Notes: generated from the sequence alone by a model not told the origin. A DNA stretch of 64,000 nucleotides from Prunus persica (GCF_000346465.2 NC_034014.1:17415191-17479190), one strand, 5' to 3'. Numbered from the stretch's first letter, positions 1 through 11,820 are shown. Numbers and translations: made by a program.

Positions 1-1034
1 ACTTGTTTTTTTTTTTTTTTTTTTTTTCTGTCTTTTTGGGTTTAGGAACTTGAGCAAAAAACAATTCTACAATTCCAGTGATTGCACACTGCACTTTTGA
101 AGCTTATTGTAAGTTGTAACACACCTATTCGGTTCATGCAAAAAGGTAATTAAATATCTGACTACTTGAGGATTCAAGTTGCAATACATGGTATTCTTGG
201 AAAAAAAAACCACCTTAGCAGAAAGCTAAAAGAATTCATCTTTGACAATCCAACAGAATAATTCCTCAAATTTGTAAATAAAATATTCATATAAAAAAAA
301 GTATAACTTGTCTCTGGTTGGAACTTCTATGTTCTGGTGGACTCTTCTCTTAAGGAAAGACTTTAATTGAGATATGGGAGGAGTAACAAAATGTTAAGCT
401 GATGTTTTCATTCTTGATTCTGAAATGAGAACATGTTACCTAAACTTGTAACAAACTTTGGTAACATTTGGCGCGAGTGGAGTGCCTCACTAGAAAGCAC
501 TCATTGATCTTGCAACCTAATGTATTGTCTTAACTATTGTAGTGCAGACACAAATATAAGGTGCTCCATTTCACCTAGGTGGCAGACTGTTTTAGCTAAA
601 GTAAAAAACATCAAAATTATAAGTGGATGAAGCACAAAAGCTATCAGTCACAAAGAGAAAGAAGATTTCATATTACAAATAATTTGTTTTTTTTATTTAC
701 ACTATTACTAAAAGTTCAAGTCATAGGTTGTGGGGTCAATTACTGTTTGATAGTAATATTTTTCCTCACATGTCCGACTCTCTCTACCACTATATAGAGC
801 CCAACACGTAAAATTCAACATAAATTGGGAGGTTGCAGTTGCAGGGATATGAACTTAGGGTCTTTTGATACCATGGCAAATTCTTTTGATTTCCCATTGT
901 CATTATAAGCTAAAGTTAAGATTTTACTTTATTTATTTGGGACCGAAAGTTGTTAGGATGTCAGTCAAATATTCTTTTAAGCAAAGCCAAAGAAAAACCA
1001 GCAGCAGCAAGTAAAATAACATGAGCAAACTAAC
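1..1034. other. Intron or flank of the TPR gene, no gene seen
   Basis: AT-rich DNA left of the third TPR exon, beginning with a poly-T run. It is probably the next intron of the minus-strand TPR gene. I could not find the C-terminal TPR exon here. Confidence 0.4.
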
Positions 1035-1853
1035 CTGGCATAGATAAGGTCGAAAATCTCGAGGATCCGCTTTGACCAAATCTTGAAATTTATTCAAGCC
1101 TTCTTCCAATTCTCCCTAGAAGGCATAAATATATAAATATGCTGTCACACATGAAAAGACCATAGTTGTTCTAATTCTCATTGACCTTAGGTGGCAACAG
1201 ATTAAGATTCATTTTCTATATACAAGGAATTCAATTTGAACAAAAAGTTTCTGCTCTTGAATACAGTTTAAGAACTTTAAAGAGTGATATTTTTATAGAT
1301 ACCAGTTCGTGATTTTAGAAAATGAGAGGTTGGACTGATTGTTACCTTCACAACATGCATCTGTGCAATCAGAATTCTTATATTCCTCTCCTCAATGACT
1401 CTTTTTTCCCGCTGTGCAATTTCTAAAGCCTTATTAAGCATCACAAAAACAGCTGGACCTTCATGATTTTTGTGCATAACCAATGCCAGACCCTGAGAAA
1501 AGAAGAGATCTGTAAGGTTTAAGTTTCTCAAGCAAAGATGCATAAGGTGTCAATAGACATATAACAACGCATTATTTACTGCCTACAAGTGACTGTGATT
1601 GATTATATCACCCATGTAATGCAGTCGAAGTTGGATCCATCCAGCTAGATACCATATTAGATATAAAGAAGCACATGAATTGTCAACCGAACCTAACATT
1701 TTGAGCATTTGTTGATTTCCTTGCACACAATTGATTACCGACCTACATATATCTGTTCTAAATCTGCCATTAGAAAATCAAGGGACTTGAGAACTCTATG
1801 AAAACCCCACCTAAAGAATCAATGCATATAAGATGTATGCCATACTCTCTCTC

Positions 1854-1889
<36 letters not shown>

Positions 1890-3060
1890 TGGCATACTCA
1901 ATTCTCACCAAGTACAATGCTTTACTTTGAACCAAAACTGTGAATCTGTGATGAAACAGAACGAGAATATAAACTTAACAAGAAACAGGCAGAGAAGAAA
2001 GTGTGTCAAATGCAATCATAAGAGTTGTTTTCTAGCTACTACTTAAATTCAAATTAAAAACAAAATATTAGGAACTACCAATAGAATATAATTTACATGC
2101 AATTTTTATCACCAAAAGACAGACTTTGTAATAGGGTATATGCAGCGGAGAAACCAAATATAAAAACCCCCAATCAGCGAATTTAAAGTTTGATAATCCA
2201 CTATCAGTTTTGATTTCTAATGGCTACGTCAGTATATACAATCTATTACCCAACCTCATTCATTATACTCACAATATAAGTATCACCACCACACACAAGC
2301 ATATGAAACAGCATATAGTAGCAAAGATTGTAACTTCAAAAGGGAACAAGCCTCAGAAGCATACATGCAAAGCTCTGAGCAAAAGAGGCCTCTCCTCCAA
2401 GATTTCCTGAAACAATCTTTTAGCAGTACTCAGTTGCCCCATGATCTCATAACAAAGCGCCATCAAAAGCCTCCACTCGACCTCATCTGGCTCCACATCA
2501 ATCAACTTCTCCACATAATTCACAGCCTGTTTTGTGTTCCCTCTCCTCATTGCCCCATACAAAACCACCTTCAAAGCCCCAACATTTGTTGGGTCCTCCT
2601 CCAAAATCTTCTCATACATTTCCTCATCCTCACTTTTCCCTTTCTGGGTCTCTCTCTTCTCCTCAAAGTTTGCACTGGAACTGCTTGTTTGAGCAGGCAG
2701 TGCAACAGCTGCTCTTACATTGAAGCATCCAACAAAGAAAACTGACCCTATAACAAAACCCACTATTTTTTCTATAAAAAATCTTGATAAATTTTTATTG
2801 GGTTGGAAAGCAGAATAACTATGTGAAAGTTTACAGAAGGGTAAGGTGAGAGAAGTTGAGTGAGAGGAGAGTCTGCGGAGGTTCGAGTTCGAGGAACTTC
2901 TGGTGGAGAGGAATTTGAATGGAAGTGTAAGCGGCTTTTGAATATAGTGAGAATTGAGGAATGAGGGTTTGATAGACTTGCAGCAGAGAGTATGGGGCAG
3001 AATTTTGGTATGGGGTAATTCTGTATTCGGTTGAAGAGAACAAGCAGCCAACGAACCCAT
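1035..3060 (-). CDS. Chloroplast TPR protein (lumen common family-like), 5' part
   Basis: Three exons read in one frame on the minus strand: 2365-3060 (232 codons, ATG at 3060), 1346-1492 and 1035-1115, each bounded by GT/AG. The N-terminus is Ser/Thr/Leu-rich like a plastid transit peptide. A hydrophobic stretch near residues 97-117 (IVGFVIGSVFFVG) ending in an Ala-rich segment could be a thylakoid-transfer or membrane segment. From about residue 145 there are TPR-type helices (EEDPTNVGALKVV, AVNYVEKLIDVEPDE, AKRLFQEILEERP, then GELEEGLNKFQDLVKADP). This order matches the plant 'chloroplast lumen common family' TPR proteins related to SLOW GREEN 1; that assignment rests on remembered family patterns. 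The last exons are not visible and probably lie beyond the left edge. A (CT)n tract sits about 115 bp upstream of the ATG. Partner and exact role are not readable from sequence. Confidence 0.82.
1857..1886. repeat. (AT)n microsatellite
   Basis: About 15 uninterrupted AT units inside intron 1 of the TPR gene. Confidence 0.95.
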
Positions 3061-3173
3061 CGTTGGAGATGAATTTCAACTGTTTAGGAAGGAAACCATA
3101 AACCCTGTTTTTATGCTCTCCAAAACCAAAAATCGTGGAAACTGAGGTTTTAGTATAGAAATAGAATAGAAAC

Positions 3174-3174
<1 letters not shown>

Positions 3175-3208
<34 letters not shown>
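3175..3208. repeat. (CT)n microsatellite in the TPR gene leader
   Basis: About 16 CT units (GA on the sense strand of the minus-strand TPR gene), 115-148 bp upstream of its ATG. GA/CT tracts are common in plant core promoters and leaders; a regulatory role is inference. Confidence 0.9.
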
Positions 3209-3210
<2 letters not shown>

Positions 3211-3570
3211 AGTCCTATCTATCGAAGTAACGTAGTGTGGCCACTGGCCAGTTGGGGTATGCTCGCGGATAAAGTATGAATTGAGACCAAAGCTGCTTAG
3301 TTGGACAGAAGTTGAAAACCCCACATACACCTAATGAATATTTTGTATAAAACCCCTCCCACAATTATAAATAAATAAATGAAAGGTTACACAGCTTGTG
3401 ATTTGAAATACGACAATGACATAAAATATGACGTAGATATAAAGCATCTACGACGAAATTTTTTTTTATTTTTTTAAAAGATGTAAGCAGAGGATTAGGG
3501 CAGTTGGCCAGAATTTTGAACAAAATGTTATTTTTTTGTTGCTGTATTTGGGAGTCCATAAATCATTGTA

Positions 3571-3713
3571 AGTTTTTTTTTAATGACCTTTCCTATTGAG
3601 AGGGGCGATAGCACACTAAACTTACACATACTACACGGATGCTATGACTTGAACCCAGGACCTTGCCTGAGGGAGTAATTACTTCAAACTACTAAACTAG
3701 TGGGTCCTTTGCA
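3571..3713 (-). mobile_element. tRNA-derived SINE with 11-bp target duplication
   Basis: On the minus strand a tRNA-like head carries a box A-like segment (TAGTTTAGTAGTTTG) and a box B-like segment (GGTTCAAGTC). The body ends in a poly-A stretch, seen as T8 at 3573-3580 on the plus strand. The element is flanked by a perfect 11-bp direct repeat, AAATCATTGTA, at 3560-3570 and 3714-3724. Internal Pol III boxes, an A-tail and target duplications together are diagnostic of a SINE. The duplication has no mismatch, so the insertion may be fairly recent. It sits between the TPR gene and the chimeric locus. Family name unknown. Confidence 0.85.
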
Positions 3714-3724
3714 AAATCATTGTA

Positions 3725-4079
3725 TCTTTTGATATATAGGTAAACTTCCAACAATTTTTTTGAAAGTTGTTGCTTGCCCTTGTGCTGACCTCTGGAGTAC
3801 TAATTTTTCTAAAACTTCAAGATGCTTTCAGGGCATCACCACTCATGCAACAAGGATATCACTTTTTGTTATTCCCAATCACTAATATAATGATAAGTGG
3901 GATAACTTTTTTACAAAATTAGTGAAAAACTCATTCCTAGACATGAAACTATAAATATACCTTACACTATTTAATACATAGAAACACACCCAAAATAAAC
4001 CCAAAAATCGACAGCTGTCAATTTTTGGATTTATTTACTATGTTAGATTACGGTTTTGACCTTTCGGTTATTTCTCTCC
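3725..4079. other. Intergenic, no gene seen
   Basis: AT-rich spacer with no coding pattern that I recognise. Confidence 0.5.
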
Positions 4080-4176
4080 GTTATGAAATTTTCACTTTCG
4101 TTTCTTACACAACTCTGTTTCTCTGGATCCAAATGCTTCCAATTTCTTCCGGTTTCTGCTTTCCACGGATGACTTA

Positions 4177-4289
4177 CAAAGCTCGAGGCCCTTTCCTCTA
4201 GCTCTCATTCTAATCTGGTTTGCTCTCTCTCTCTCTCTCTCTCTCAAAGCTCGAGGCCCTTTCCTCTAGCTCTCATTCTAATCTGGTTT

Positions 4290-4336
<47 letters not shown>

Positions 4337-4377
4337 GCTCGAGGCCCTTTCCTCTAGCTCTCATTCTAATCTGGTTT

Positions 4378-4434
<57 letters not shown>
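4177..4434 (+). repeat. Triplicated leader segment with (CT)n tails
   Basis: A 46-bp segment beginning CAAAGCTCGAGGCCC and ending CTGGTTTG occurs three times (from 4177, 4245 and 4333). Each copy is followed by a CT run of increasing length (about 24, 42 and 54 bases). The three segments look identical. This points to unit expansion by slippage or unequal exchange at the CT runs. It lies in what looks like the 5' leader of the damaged plus-strand locus and is followed about 100 bp later by the N-gap. Confidence 0.93.
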
Positions 4435-4437
<3 letters not shown>

Positions 4438-4533
4438 ACTCATAATCTTTAATTTCGTATATCTATATTTGCATTTAATTGTTGATATTTGGTTTCGATT
4501 TATGTTTCTAGATTAATGGGTTTTTGGATCTGA

Positions 4534-4633
4534 NNNNNNNNNNNNNNNNNNNNNNNNNNNNNNNNNNNNNNNNNNNNNNNNNNNNNNNNNNNNNNNNNNN
4601 NNNNNNNNNNNNNNNNNNNNNNNNNNNNNNNNN
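4534..4633. other. Assembly gap (100 N)
   Basis: One hundred undetermined bases, the usual size of a gap of unknown length. Leader sequence or exon of the plus-strand locus could be hidden here. Confidence 1.
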
Positions 4634-5536
4634 GAATTTGATGTTTCTGTGTCGGAACTGATATATAGATCACACGATTGTACGTATGGATTTGTGATGA
4701 ACTGTTGTAACTATGTTGATTTTTTGTGCGGATCTATTTGGTGAAGTGCGGATTTGAACAAATTAGATACCACCATCTGTTTGGATGAAGAGAAAATTGA
4801 GTGAAAGTTTAATTGATGGTCTGAAATTTGGCCTCTGTTTTGTGATTTTGTTCTTTAGCTCCCCAGTTATTGAATTGAGTGTTAAATTATTCATCGGTTT
4901 GGTCTTATTCCATCATCTCACCAATTTAATGGAAGATTGGATTGGTTTAGATTTGCTCAGGACCTTGGTAATTCATAATTGAAGCTGTGTTTCGAGTTGA
5001 CTCACTGGGTATCTCTTGTTTTTGTGAACCCTTTGCCTACTCTGGGTTCAGAGCTTTGTCACTATCAAGGATTAGATGGATATCGTACACGTCTTTTAAA
5101 GGATTGTTAATTCAATAATTTTTGAAGATTTTTTTTATCTAGCTTGATTGTGAGGTCTCATTGATGTTATTTAGATCTAATTTTAGTTAGATAGGTCTCT
5201 TTCCCGGGAAGTTTGACTTCACTTTAAATTATGACAACTATATTAAGGGAGTTATCCCTGATATATGTTGCCTGCGTTTTACAGCATGTGTGTGTACCTG
5301 TTTCTCATAGGTCATATATCTATACTTTTGTGTGCATCTAAACATGTCTAGCAGGGTAGACTTACTTTGCAGCTACATTGCTGTGAAAGATGGGCTTTTT
5401 CAAAATAGAAAAATAGAAAAACTATTTGTCATCTGCCCTAGACCATACTAATTGTCAAGCAGTGGCTTCCAGTAAGTTTTATGATGTTGTCTCTGGATGT
5501 AGCCAATCTAAATTTTGATTCTATGACCATGTGCAG

Positions 5537-6235
5537 TTTGGAACAAAATATTGATGGTTTGACAGATGGCAGTGATGGCAACACTAAAGTAAGAATTTCC
5601 TTTCATTATGTCTGCTCATATGTGATGGATTTTGGCCCTTTGTTGTATGTGATGGTTAGATGATATTTATGCATGAAGTTAAAGTAATCTTGGATTTCAT
5701 CTATTAGGAAGACAACCACCACACTCAAAGGAACAATGGGTCTGGAAGCATGCAATTTGCTGGTATGGTACCTATTTCTCATTAGATACTTTGCGTTTGT
5801 AGTGTGAGAATTTTTAATCAGGATTTCTGAGTTTCGTTGTGGGAGGGAACAATTTTGTGGCTTGTTTTTGTTGCCCATCCCTCATCTATCAATTTTGTAA
5901 AGAAAAGGGGATAGTTTCCGACTTACTTGAATGAAGGACAAGGAATTCTGTAATGGTCCTAAATTGGGACATGCACCCCTAACCAAATGCTTCATCCTGA
6001 TTGATTTGTTTTCATAATCGTCTGGGCAACAGATAATGATGTGAAAGTCCATACTCAGCTCAGGCCTACAACTAATGGGGAAGTGAATGAGAATTCCACA
6101 AATGCTTCTGGTACTGGACCTCCTGCTGGTTTTTTGGGAGTATCTCTTCATTCCCCATATGAGAAAATTGGAATTAGCACATCTTTTGTTGCTCCTTCCG
6201 CTGGTGCAGGGTTGCCTTTTGATGCAATGGTTCTA
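5537..6235 (+). CDS. Three in-frame exons of an unidentified protein (partial)
   Basis: Candidate exons 5537-5588, 5708-5762 and 6033-6235 have AG acceptors and GTAAGA, GTATGG and GTAAGG donors. They join in one open frame of about 103 codons. The predicted segment is hydrophilic and Asn/Gly/Thr-rich at first, then becomes PPAGFLGVSLHSPYEKIGIS and a small-residue stretch SFVAPSAGAGLPFDAMVL. I do not recognise the family. Upstream, 4080-4480 looks like a leader, and a first coding exon could lie in or near the N-gap. Downstream the locus runs into a broken RETICULATA-RELATED fragment, so the whole is probably a chimeric or dying gene. Consistent phases across three exons argue that this was once real coding DNA. 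Confidence 0.5.
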
Positions 6236-6512
6236 GTAAGGAAATGTTTACTTTTTTGTTGTTGTTGGTACTATTTATTTGTTTGCAAGCTTTTGCCTTT
6301 GTACCTCGATAACTCTCTAGTTATTAATGCTTTATTGAGTCAAGTTCCTGAAAGACATATCAGGTATTGATACGACTTTGGGTTTCCTGTTATGGTTTCA
6401 TATTCATGGTTTTTTCTAGTATTGTCCAATTATTGTTTGTATGTTGGTCTCCATTTCTATTGAAAAATCTTCAGATATATGGTTTTTGCTAAGTTGCTTA
6501 TTGGGTTTCTAA

Positions 6513-6545
<33 letters not shown>

Positions 6546-6554
6546 GAATTTCAG

Positions 6555-7101
6555 GGGTCAATTTGGCCACTGGGCTTTTTGATGAAGTATTGCTCTATGC
6601 TACAAAATCGTATGCTGGCTTATCCTTCCTTTCTTTTTAAAGTTGGGACAGAGGTTTGTTTTCGTGATCTTTCTTTTTGGTAAATAATGTTTTTGAGTAA
6701 TTTGTGTTTCAAGTCAAGGGACTGTAAATTAATAGTGCTCTTGAAAGAATTGTAGCTCCGCATTTTTCACTGTAAATATCAGTAATTGAGTTTGTGGGTC
6801 ATTGTTTGGATTGGTGATAGTCCTATGAATTCCATTAAATATACCTTGCCTTCAAATTGGACCGTTACATTTGATAGTTGTTGATCTTGTTGAATATTGA
6901 AGAAATTTCTCTTCCTTGACTCTTTTGTAATGTAGATAGTCATAGATTCTTGTTGTGCAACATTTTTAGAAAATGGGAAAGGATTTCTAGGCTGAGTTTG
7001 AGTTGTACGCTGCTGATCTTTTAGTTGGAATAGCTGTTGACATTGCTTTGGTTGGCATGTTAGCACCCTATGCTCGAATTGGAAAGCCATCAGTATCATG
7101 A
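6555..7101 (+). pseudogene. RETICULATA-RELATED (DUF3411) gene fragment, inactivated
   Basis: Exon-like 6555-6653 encodes GSIWPLGFLMKYCSM... ending FLFKVGTE. After an intron (donor GTTTGT, acceptor GTAG) 6936-7101 encodes IVIDSCCATF and, after a lesion, a segment with AEFELYAADLLVGIAVDIAL and APYARIGKPS. These match my memory of the RETICULATA-RELATED family of plastid-envelope membrane proteins (DUF3411). Breaks visible: a deletion and frameshift after CCATF, an in-frame TAG where the family has Trp, and TGA after GKPSVS. The retained intron shows it came from genomic DNA, not from a processed transcript. Only the middle of the family's length is present. Confidence 0.8.
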
Positions 7102-7221
7102 GGATTATTTAGAAATTAACAACTACATCATTTCATTTGCATAATAGGTAAGATAAAAGTGTACAACTCCATACCATTCACTTGAAGTTTATGATATGCA
7201 GAATGTGATTTTTACTAGGAA

Positions 7222-7635
7222 GATGGTTCTACGATATAGTATTAACAATGTACTTCTATGACGTAGTATTAATAGTGTACTTTTTTTTTTTTTTGTAGAG
7301 GTATCTTGTTATTAATAATATTCTTCATTGTTGGAGCTGGCAGGACAATGTTGATCAGTGATGCTGGGAAGTTTATGCCTTTGGAAAGGACTCAACATGG
7401 TTCTATGACACAGTAATAACAAGATAGTTCTATGACAAAGTATAAACAATGTACTTCTATGGAATGGTATTAACAATGTACTTCTATGGAATGGTATTAA
7501 CAATGTACTTTTATGACATGTACTTCTATGACATGGTATTAACAATGTACTTCTATGAAATGGTATTAACAATATACTTCTATGACATCGTATTAACACT
7601 GTACTTTTATGTCATGGTATTAACAATGTACTTAG
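7222..7635. repeat. Degenerate tandem repeat of about 27 bp
   Basis: Repeats of ATGGTATTAACAATGTACTT followed by CTATGAC and variants (GACGTAG, GAATGG, GACATG, GAAATG) occupy this stretch. A non-repeat interruption lies at about 7290-7395. Some units are shortened to about 17 bases. The array keeps a reading frame that produces a MYFYGMVLT-like peptide repeat, but that is a by-product of unit length. It directly follows the RETICULATA-RELATED fragment. Confidence 0.9.
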
Positions 7636-7639
7636 AGCT

Positions 7640-8464
7640 TGCAGGGTTTGTTTTGGATTTTTTTAAGTTTTTTTTGTGTTGGGCTTGTTTTAAGTTAATC
7701 AATGGCAAAAATGTAATTTATAGTAACTTCAACACTCATTTCATATATAATAAATGGGTTTTTGGGTGTGTTTCTAAATTGAATTTCATGTAGGGTTTTT
7801 TTATAATTTCAACTCCTATTTTGGGTGTATTACTAAAGCTCCCTAACTTTTTCACGTGTCATTATGTTATTAGCTGGGGATAACAAAATAGCGTTATCCC
7901 CGTTACAAGAGTAAATTTTTTTCCCATTCATGAGGGCTAAATTTAGCCCTCCAAAATATTAAATTTTTAAAGAAGTGTAGAACTAAATTTTTCTATCTCC
8001 AGCCATGTAAGGCTATATTATAGGGCCCTTAATATTTTATTATTTTGAGAAAAACTGTGGTACAACACTCATACATTCCATTACTATGCATTATTCAAAT
8101 TAATTAAACTACCATTTAGAGACAATATTCCACTACTATGCATTTTCATAAAATTTTAATTGAAAATTTAAAGGTTACAACAACTTAAAAATTAAAGACA
8201 ACAACACCTAAAATTAAAGACTACAAAAAAAAAAAAAATTGTAGAAAGTTGTGAAAAAGTAGAGAATGTGATCAAATTTATAAGAAATGTAGAATGAAAT
8301 GAGTGTGAAAATTTTTGAAGAAATATTTTATGTTTTTCTTTTTAAAAGCCAACAACGGCTATTTTTTAAAAAATTGATACACTTTCCAAAAGGTTCTGAC
8401 CTCCAATGGTCAGAACTAATTCTATATATTTAAGTCAGCATTAAATAATATACGTTGAATCCGC
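7640..8464. other. AT-rich intergenic DNA, possible decayed MITE
   Basis: No gene. The segment contains a palindromic GGGCTAAATTTAGCCC at about 7930 and long A/T runs, as in decayed MITEs. I could not find matching terminal repeats. Confidence 0.3.
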
Positions 8465-9540
8465 CAGTTTTAATGGCGCTAATCAAAGGAGAACATTTAA
8501 TCTTGTACATTGCACCATTAGAACGCTTATTGGGGGCATTGCTCACCCAACACAATTAAGGTGGACAATAAAATGAACTCTATTGCTTGAGTAGAACACT
8601 CATGAGGGCAAAACAAAATTACACCCACATAAGGTCTGCCTTGCATAGATGTTTATTGTCCGGAAATTATGATACTACATCCTCACTCATAGAGTCATTT
8701 TTGTCTCCAAGGCAGATCCGCTCTGATATCTAATGTCAAAGCTTGTGCTCTCGGGGCAAATAGAGTGGTCACTCATTCTCGCTAAGTTTGAAATTAAATT
8801 TATGCCTCAAAATATGATAAAGGGCAAGCTCTTGCCGATTTCTTCGCCACTCATCCTACTCCGAACAACATGGAGTTACCCGAAGATTTACCTGACGAAG
8901 AGGTATTCACGACAGAGGCCCTTACATGGAAGTTTTATTTTGGCGAGGCAACAAGAAGAAAAGGAGCAAGGGCAGTTTGGTGTTCGTCACACCATTTGAG
9001 AGCTTAATCCCATACTCACTCTCTACTAGTTTTGTGCTCAAATAACGTGGCAGAATATGAGGCATTCATCATTGGCCTTAAAATTTCTCTTGAGATGCAT
9101 ATTGACTATTCACAAGCATATAATGATTCAGAGTTAATTGTCAAACAGTTGAATGGCCAATACGCAGTCAGAAATGCTACTCTCGTTCCATACCATGAAA
9201 GAACAAAATATCTCATGTCTCAATTCCAAGACATTCATGTCAGTCACAACCTAAGGTCAAAAAATGATAAGGCTAATGCACTAACTAATTTGGCTGCATC
9301 GTTAACACAACCTGACGAAAGGGATATTCAAGTCACTGTTGGGGAACATCATTTACTACCCCCAGCTATAGAGAGAATCGAAGAATTTGTTGACTCGAAT
9401 GTCATTACGGCTTTTGAATGTAAGGAATAGCAAGATGATCTCGATTGGCGCCATCCCATAATTGAGTATCTCCAACATGGTAAGTTGCCAAGTGACTCAA
9501 GGAAAAAATGTCAAAGTCCAACTCAGAGCCACCCGGTGAA
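8465..9540 (+). pseudogene. Ty3/gypsy pol relic: RT-associated plus extra RNase H
   Basis: Across several frames the plus strand reads LILYIAPLERLLGALLTQ and LVLSGQIEWSLILAKFEIKF (the RT-linked RNase H region). It then reads QALADFFATHPTPNNMELPEDLPDEEVFTTEALTWKFYFGEA in a shifted frame. Finally 9032-9430 gives NNVAEYEAFIIGLKISLEM, YNDSELIVKQLNGQYAVRN and KANALTNLAASL, the second (archaeal-type) RNase H seen in Tat-lineage elements. Frameshifts and stops separate the parts. No LTR, integrase or gag is seen here, so this is an isolated fragment, unlike the longer element at 28-40 kb. Confidence 0.85.
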
Positions 9541-11327
9541 GAAGTTCGCAATAATATATAAAAGGCTAAATTGGTGAAATGCTCCTTGAATTTGTCCGTA
9601 ATTTTTGATTGACCCCTATCATTTTTTTATAGAAAATTAAGGATATTAATTTTCTTTTTATGCCAATGTACCCCTCGACATCAAAATTTAACACTTTCCA
9701 TCGAGTTTGCCTTCAACTTCAGTCGCGTGCTTGTCACGTACCTGCTTTATGAGGGTCCTTTAATCATTTTGCGTCCAACGCCACCCAATCTAGAATCCTA
9801 CAATTTTTTGGCTCCATTTTCACGGATTTTTTTTTTCCTGCTATCTTCTCCCACCATCATCTGAGTAGCATTGTCAAACCTAAACCCTTTAATAAAATGG
9901 GTAGACTGTATTTTGAAAACCCAATTAAAGAAGATGATGAGGAACTTACCTGCCGGACGACATGGTTCACAGAGGTGGAATGCACACATTAAGGAGGGCA
10001 GTTCAAGGATGTTGCCTTCAATGGTCTGCTACTGGTGGAAGACTGCGAAAATGCAGACATCTTAGACTGCTGCACATCCATGGAGGTGGTTCTATGTTTA
10101 TGGGAGGGTAAGTTTGTGTTTGAAATTTGGAGTTTTGATTTGTTTGCTCTGATTAGGGAAATTATACCCTAAAATTAAATAGAAGCTGGCATGCTTCTCC
10201 TCTCTCATTCTCTTATGTAATTTCTATCTCTCGCCAAACAGAATTCCCTCAAGGTCCATTGGGCCTTGAGTCTTCTATAGAGATTAAGAAGAAGGGAGTC
10301 CAAGAAGGAGATAAAGGAAAAAAAAGATTAGTTAGGGACTTTGAGAATAGTCTTGGGTCCAATGCCCATCAACCATGAATGTTTTAAAGAAGTTAAAACG
10401 CATAATAAAATCAATCACCTGCCAAAGACCTAGATTCAACATCTTGGCTCGATGTTGAATCGAAAGTAAAAAGTCCATAATCATCCATGAGCCTATAGAC
10501 AACTATTTAACTATACTTAAGAAATGCAAAAGGTATTTCGTTAATAGTAACACATATTTCCAATTTCAAAATAAAATAGTTTTATGAAATTGATTTGAGT
10601 TTTTGAAACTAAATAGTGAGTATAGTGTAACTATTAATATGTTTAAATGGAGTAATAGTTGTCCTAGGACAAAATGTTGTCAAAACGATTAAAGTGTTTA
10701 ACAAGATAAAAAAATGAGACCCAAAAACTCCCTCAATCAATTGATAACATTAACTCAATAAACGAAAGGCATTCTTGATGTCCTTTGCATGGCCTTCCAC
10801 CATGATGGATTCTAAATGAGCATGATACTTGTGAAGGGTTGCCTCAGACATGGGGAAGTTGACAGCAACGACGCATGTTTAGGAGGGATCCATTTCATGC
10901 ATTTGATGTTGCAAAGGTAGGAACAAGCATAGGCCAACATTCTAATATGATAAGGTTTCATGTTTGATTCCTACACGAAGCAAGCATGGTCGGCTAAGAC
11001 TTAACTAGTACAATGGGATTTCACGATAACATTCGGAGGTTCACATTTGCTAGAGGCCAAATGAAATGGGTAATCACATCAAGATGTGAAGAGGCAAGCT
11101 CGCCTTCTCTTTATTGTCCGAAGTATCCTTAGATCCTATTATGGTGCGGTGATCCAGATAATAGGGAGCCTCCCATCCCACTAAGAGTTTTAACCAAAAC
11201 TTTCGGATTCCATATTGAGGGATATGAAAATTTGCCAAAACTAGTGGGAGTTACCTTTTGACTTAAAGACCCGAGTCAATGGTAAATCTAAAATCAATCT
11301 AACACTTAGCTATATGTATTTGTAGAT
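9541..11327. other. Intergenic, no gene recognised
   Basis: No convincing gene on either strand. The right part may belong to the LTR or leader of a copia element, since a copia-like gag begins at 11328, but I could not find LTR ends or a primer-binding site. Confidence 0.4.
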
Positions 11328-11600
11328 ATGTCTAGATCTGCATTCGCCAAACTCCTAGACAAACATTGTCTAAAGGGCCATAACTTTCCAACATGGTACT
11401 ACAATCTCAAGGTATTCATGACTATCGAGCTGTTGGAAAATATCAAGCTCTATCTCTCTAACCCCTTGAATTTATCACATCAAGTGAAGGTGCTAGCACC
11501 ACTCTTCGTCTGTTGTCTACTCATTCTCTCATCCTATCTTTGTACCTATTTGGAAAGTTACAAGGTGGAGAATCAATATCAAAGGGAGAGCCAACAATAA
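11328..11600 (+). pseudogene. Copia-type gag N-terminal relic
   Basis: The frame from ATG 11328 gives MSRSAFAKLLDKHCLKGHNF followed by PTWYYNLKVFMTIELLENI. This is the start of copia gag polyproteins, a '[K/L]L[D/N]...G.N[Y/F]..W..NLK..L' pattern. The similarity fades after about 45 codons and the frame then stops. The CACTA element inserts 30 bp downstream, so the copia copy was probably already a fragment or was split by it. No pol domain is seen nearby. Confidence 0.55.
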
Positions 11601-11630
11601 AGGGACCATTCCCTCTACTTGAACACCATT

Positions 11631-11645
11631 CACTACTACAAAAAA
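11631..11645 (+). repeat. CACTA left terminal inverted repeat
   Basis: CACTACTACAAAAAA is followed within 25 bp by a hairpin, ACGACGGT-AAATC-ACCGTCGT, the first of the subterminal motifs. Confidence 0.9.
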
Positions 11646-11820
11646 GCAAAAAGACGACGGTAAATCACCGTCGTGTATTCGGTTTTTCAATGGTCGTGGA
11701 ATCCACCGTCATCTTTTCCCTCATAAACCACGATGCTAAATCACCGTCGTTGTTAAAATATACAACGTCATCAACAAATACAAAACGACGTCTTTGTACT
11801 GCAAAAAGATCTAACAAAGC

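Noticed and set aside
720..900. SINE-like stretch on the minus strand (CCATGGTATCAAAAG, AAGTTCATATCCC)
   Set aside because: Weak box A/B resemblance, no A-tail and no target duplication found; could equally be an old LTR piece.
2210..2745. Plus-strand ORFs over the TPR gene exon 1
   Set aside because: Antisense shadows of a well-supported minus-strand exon.
7449..7793. ORF with a MYFYGMVLT peptide repeat
   Set aside because: It is only the translation of the 27-bp tandem array; the opposite strand gives an equally repetitive frame.
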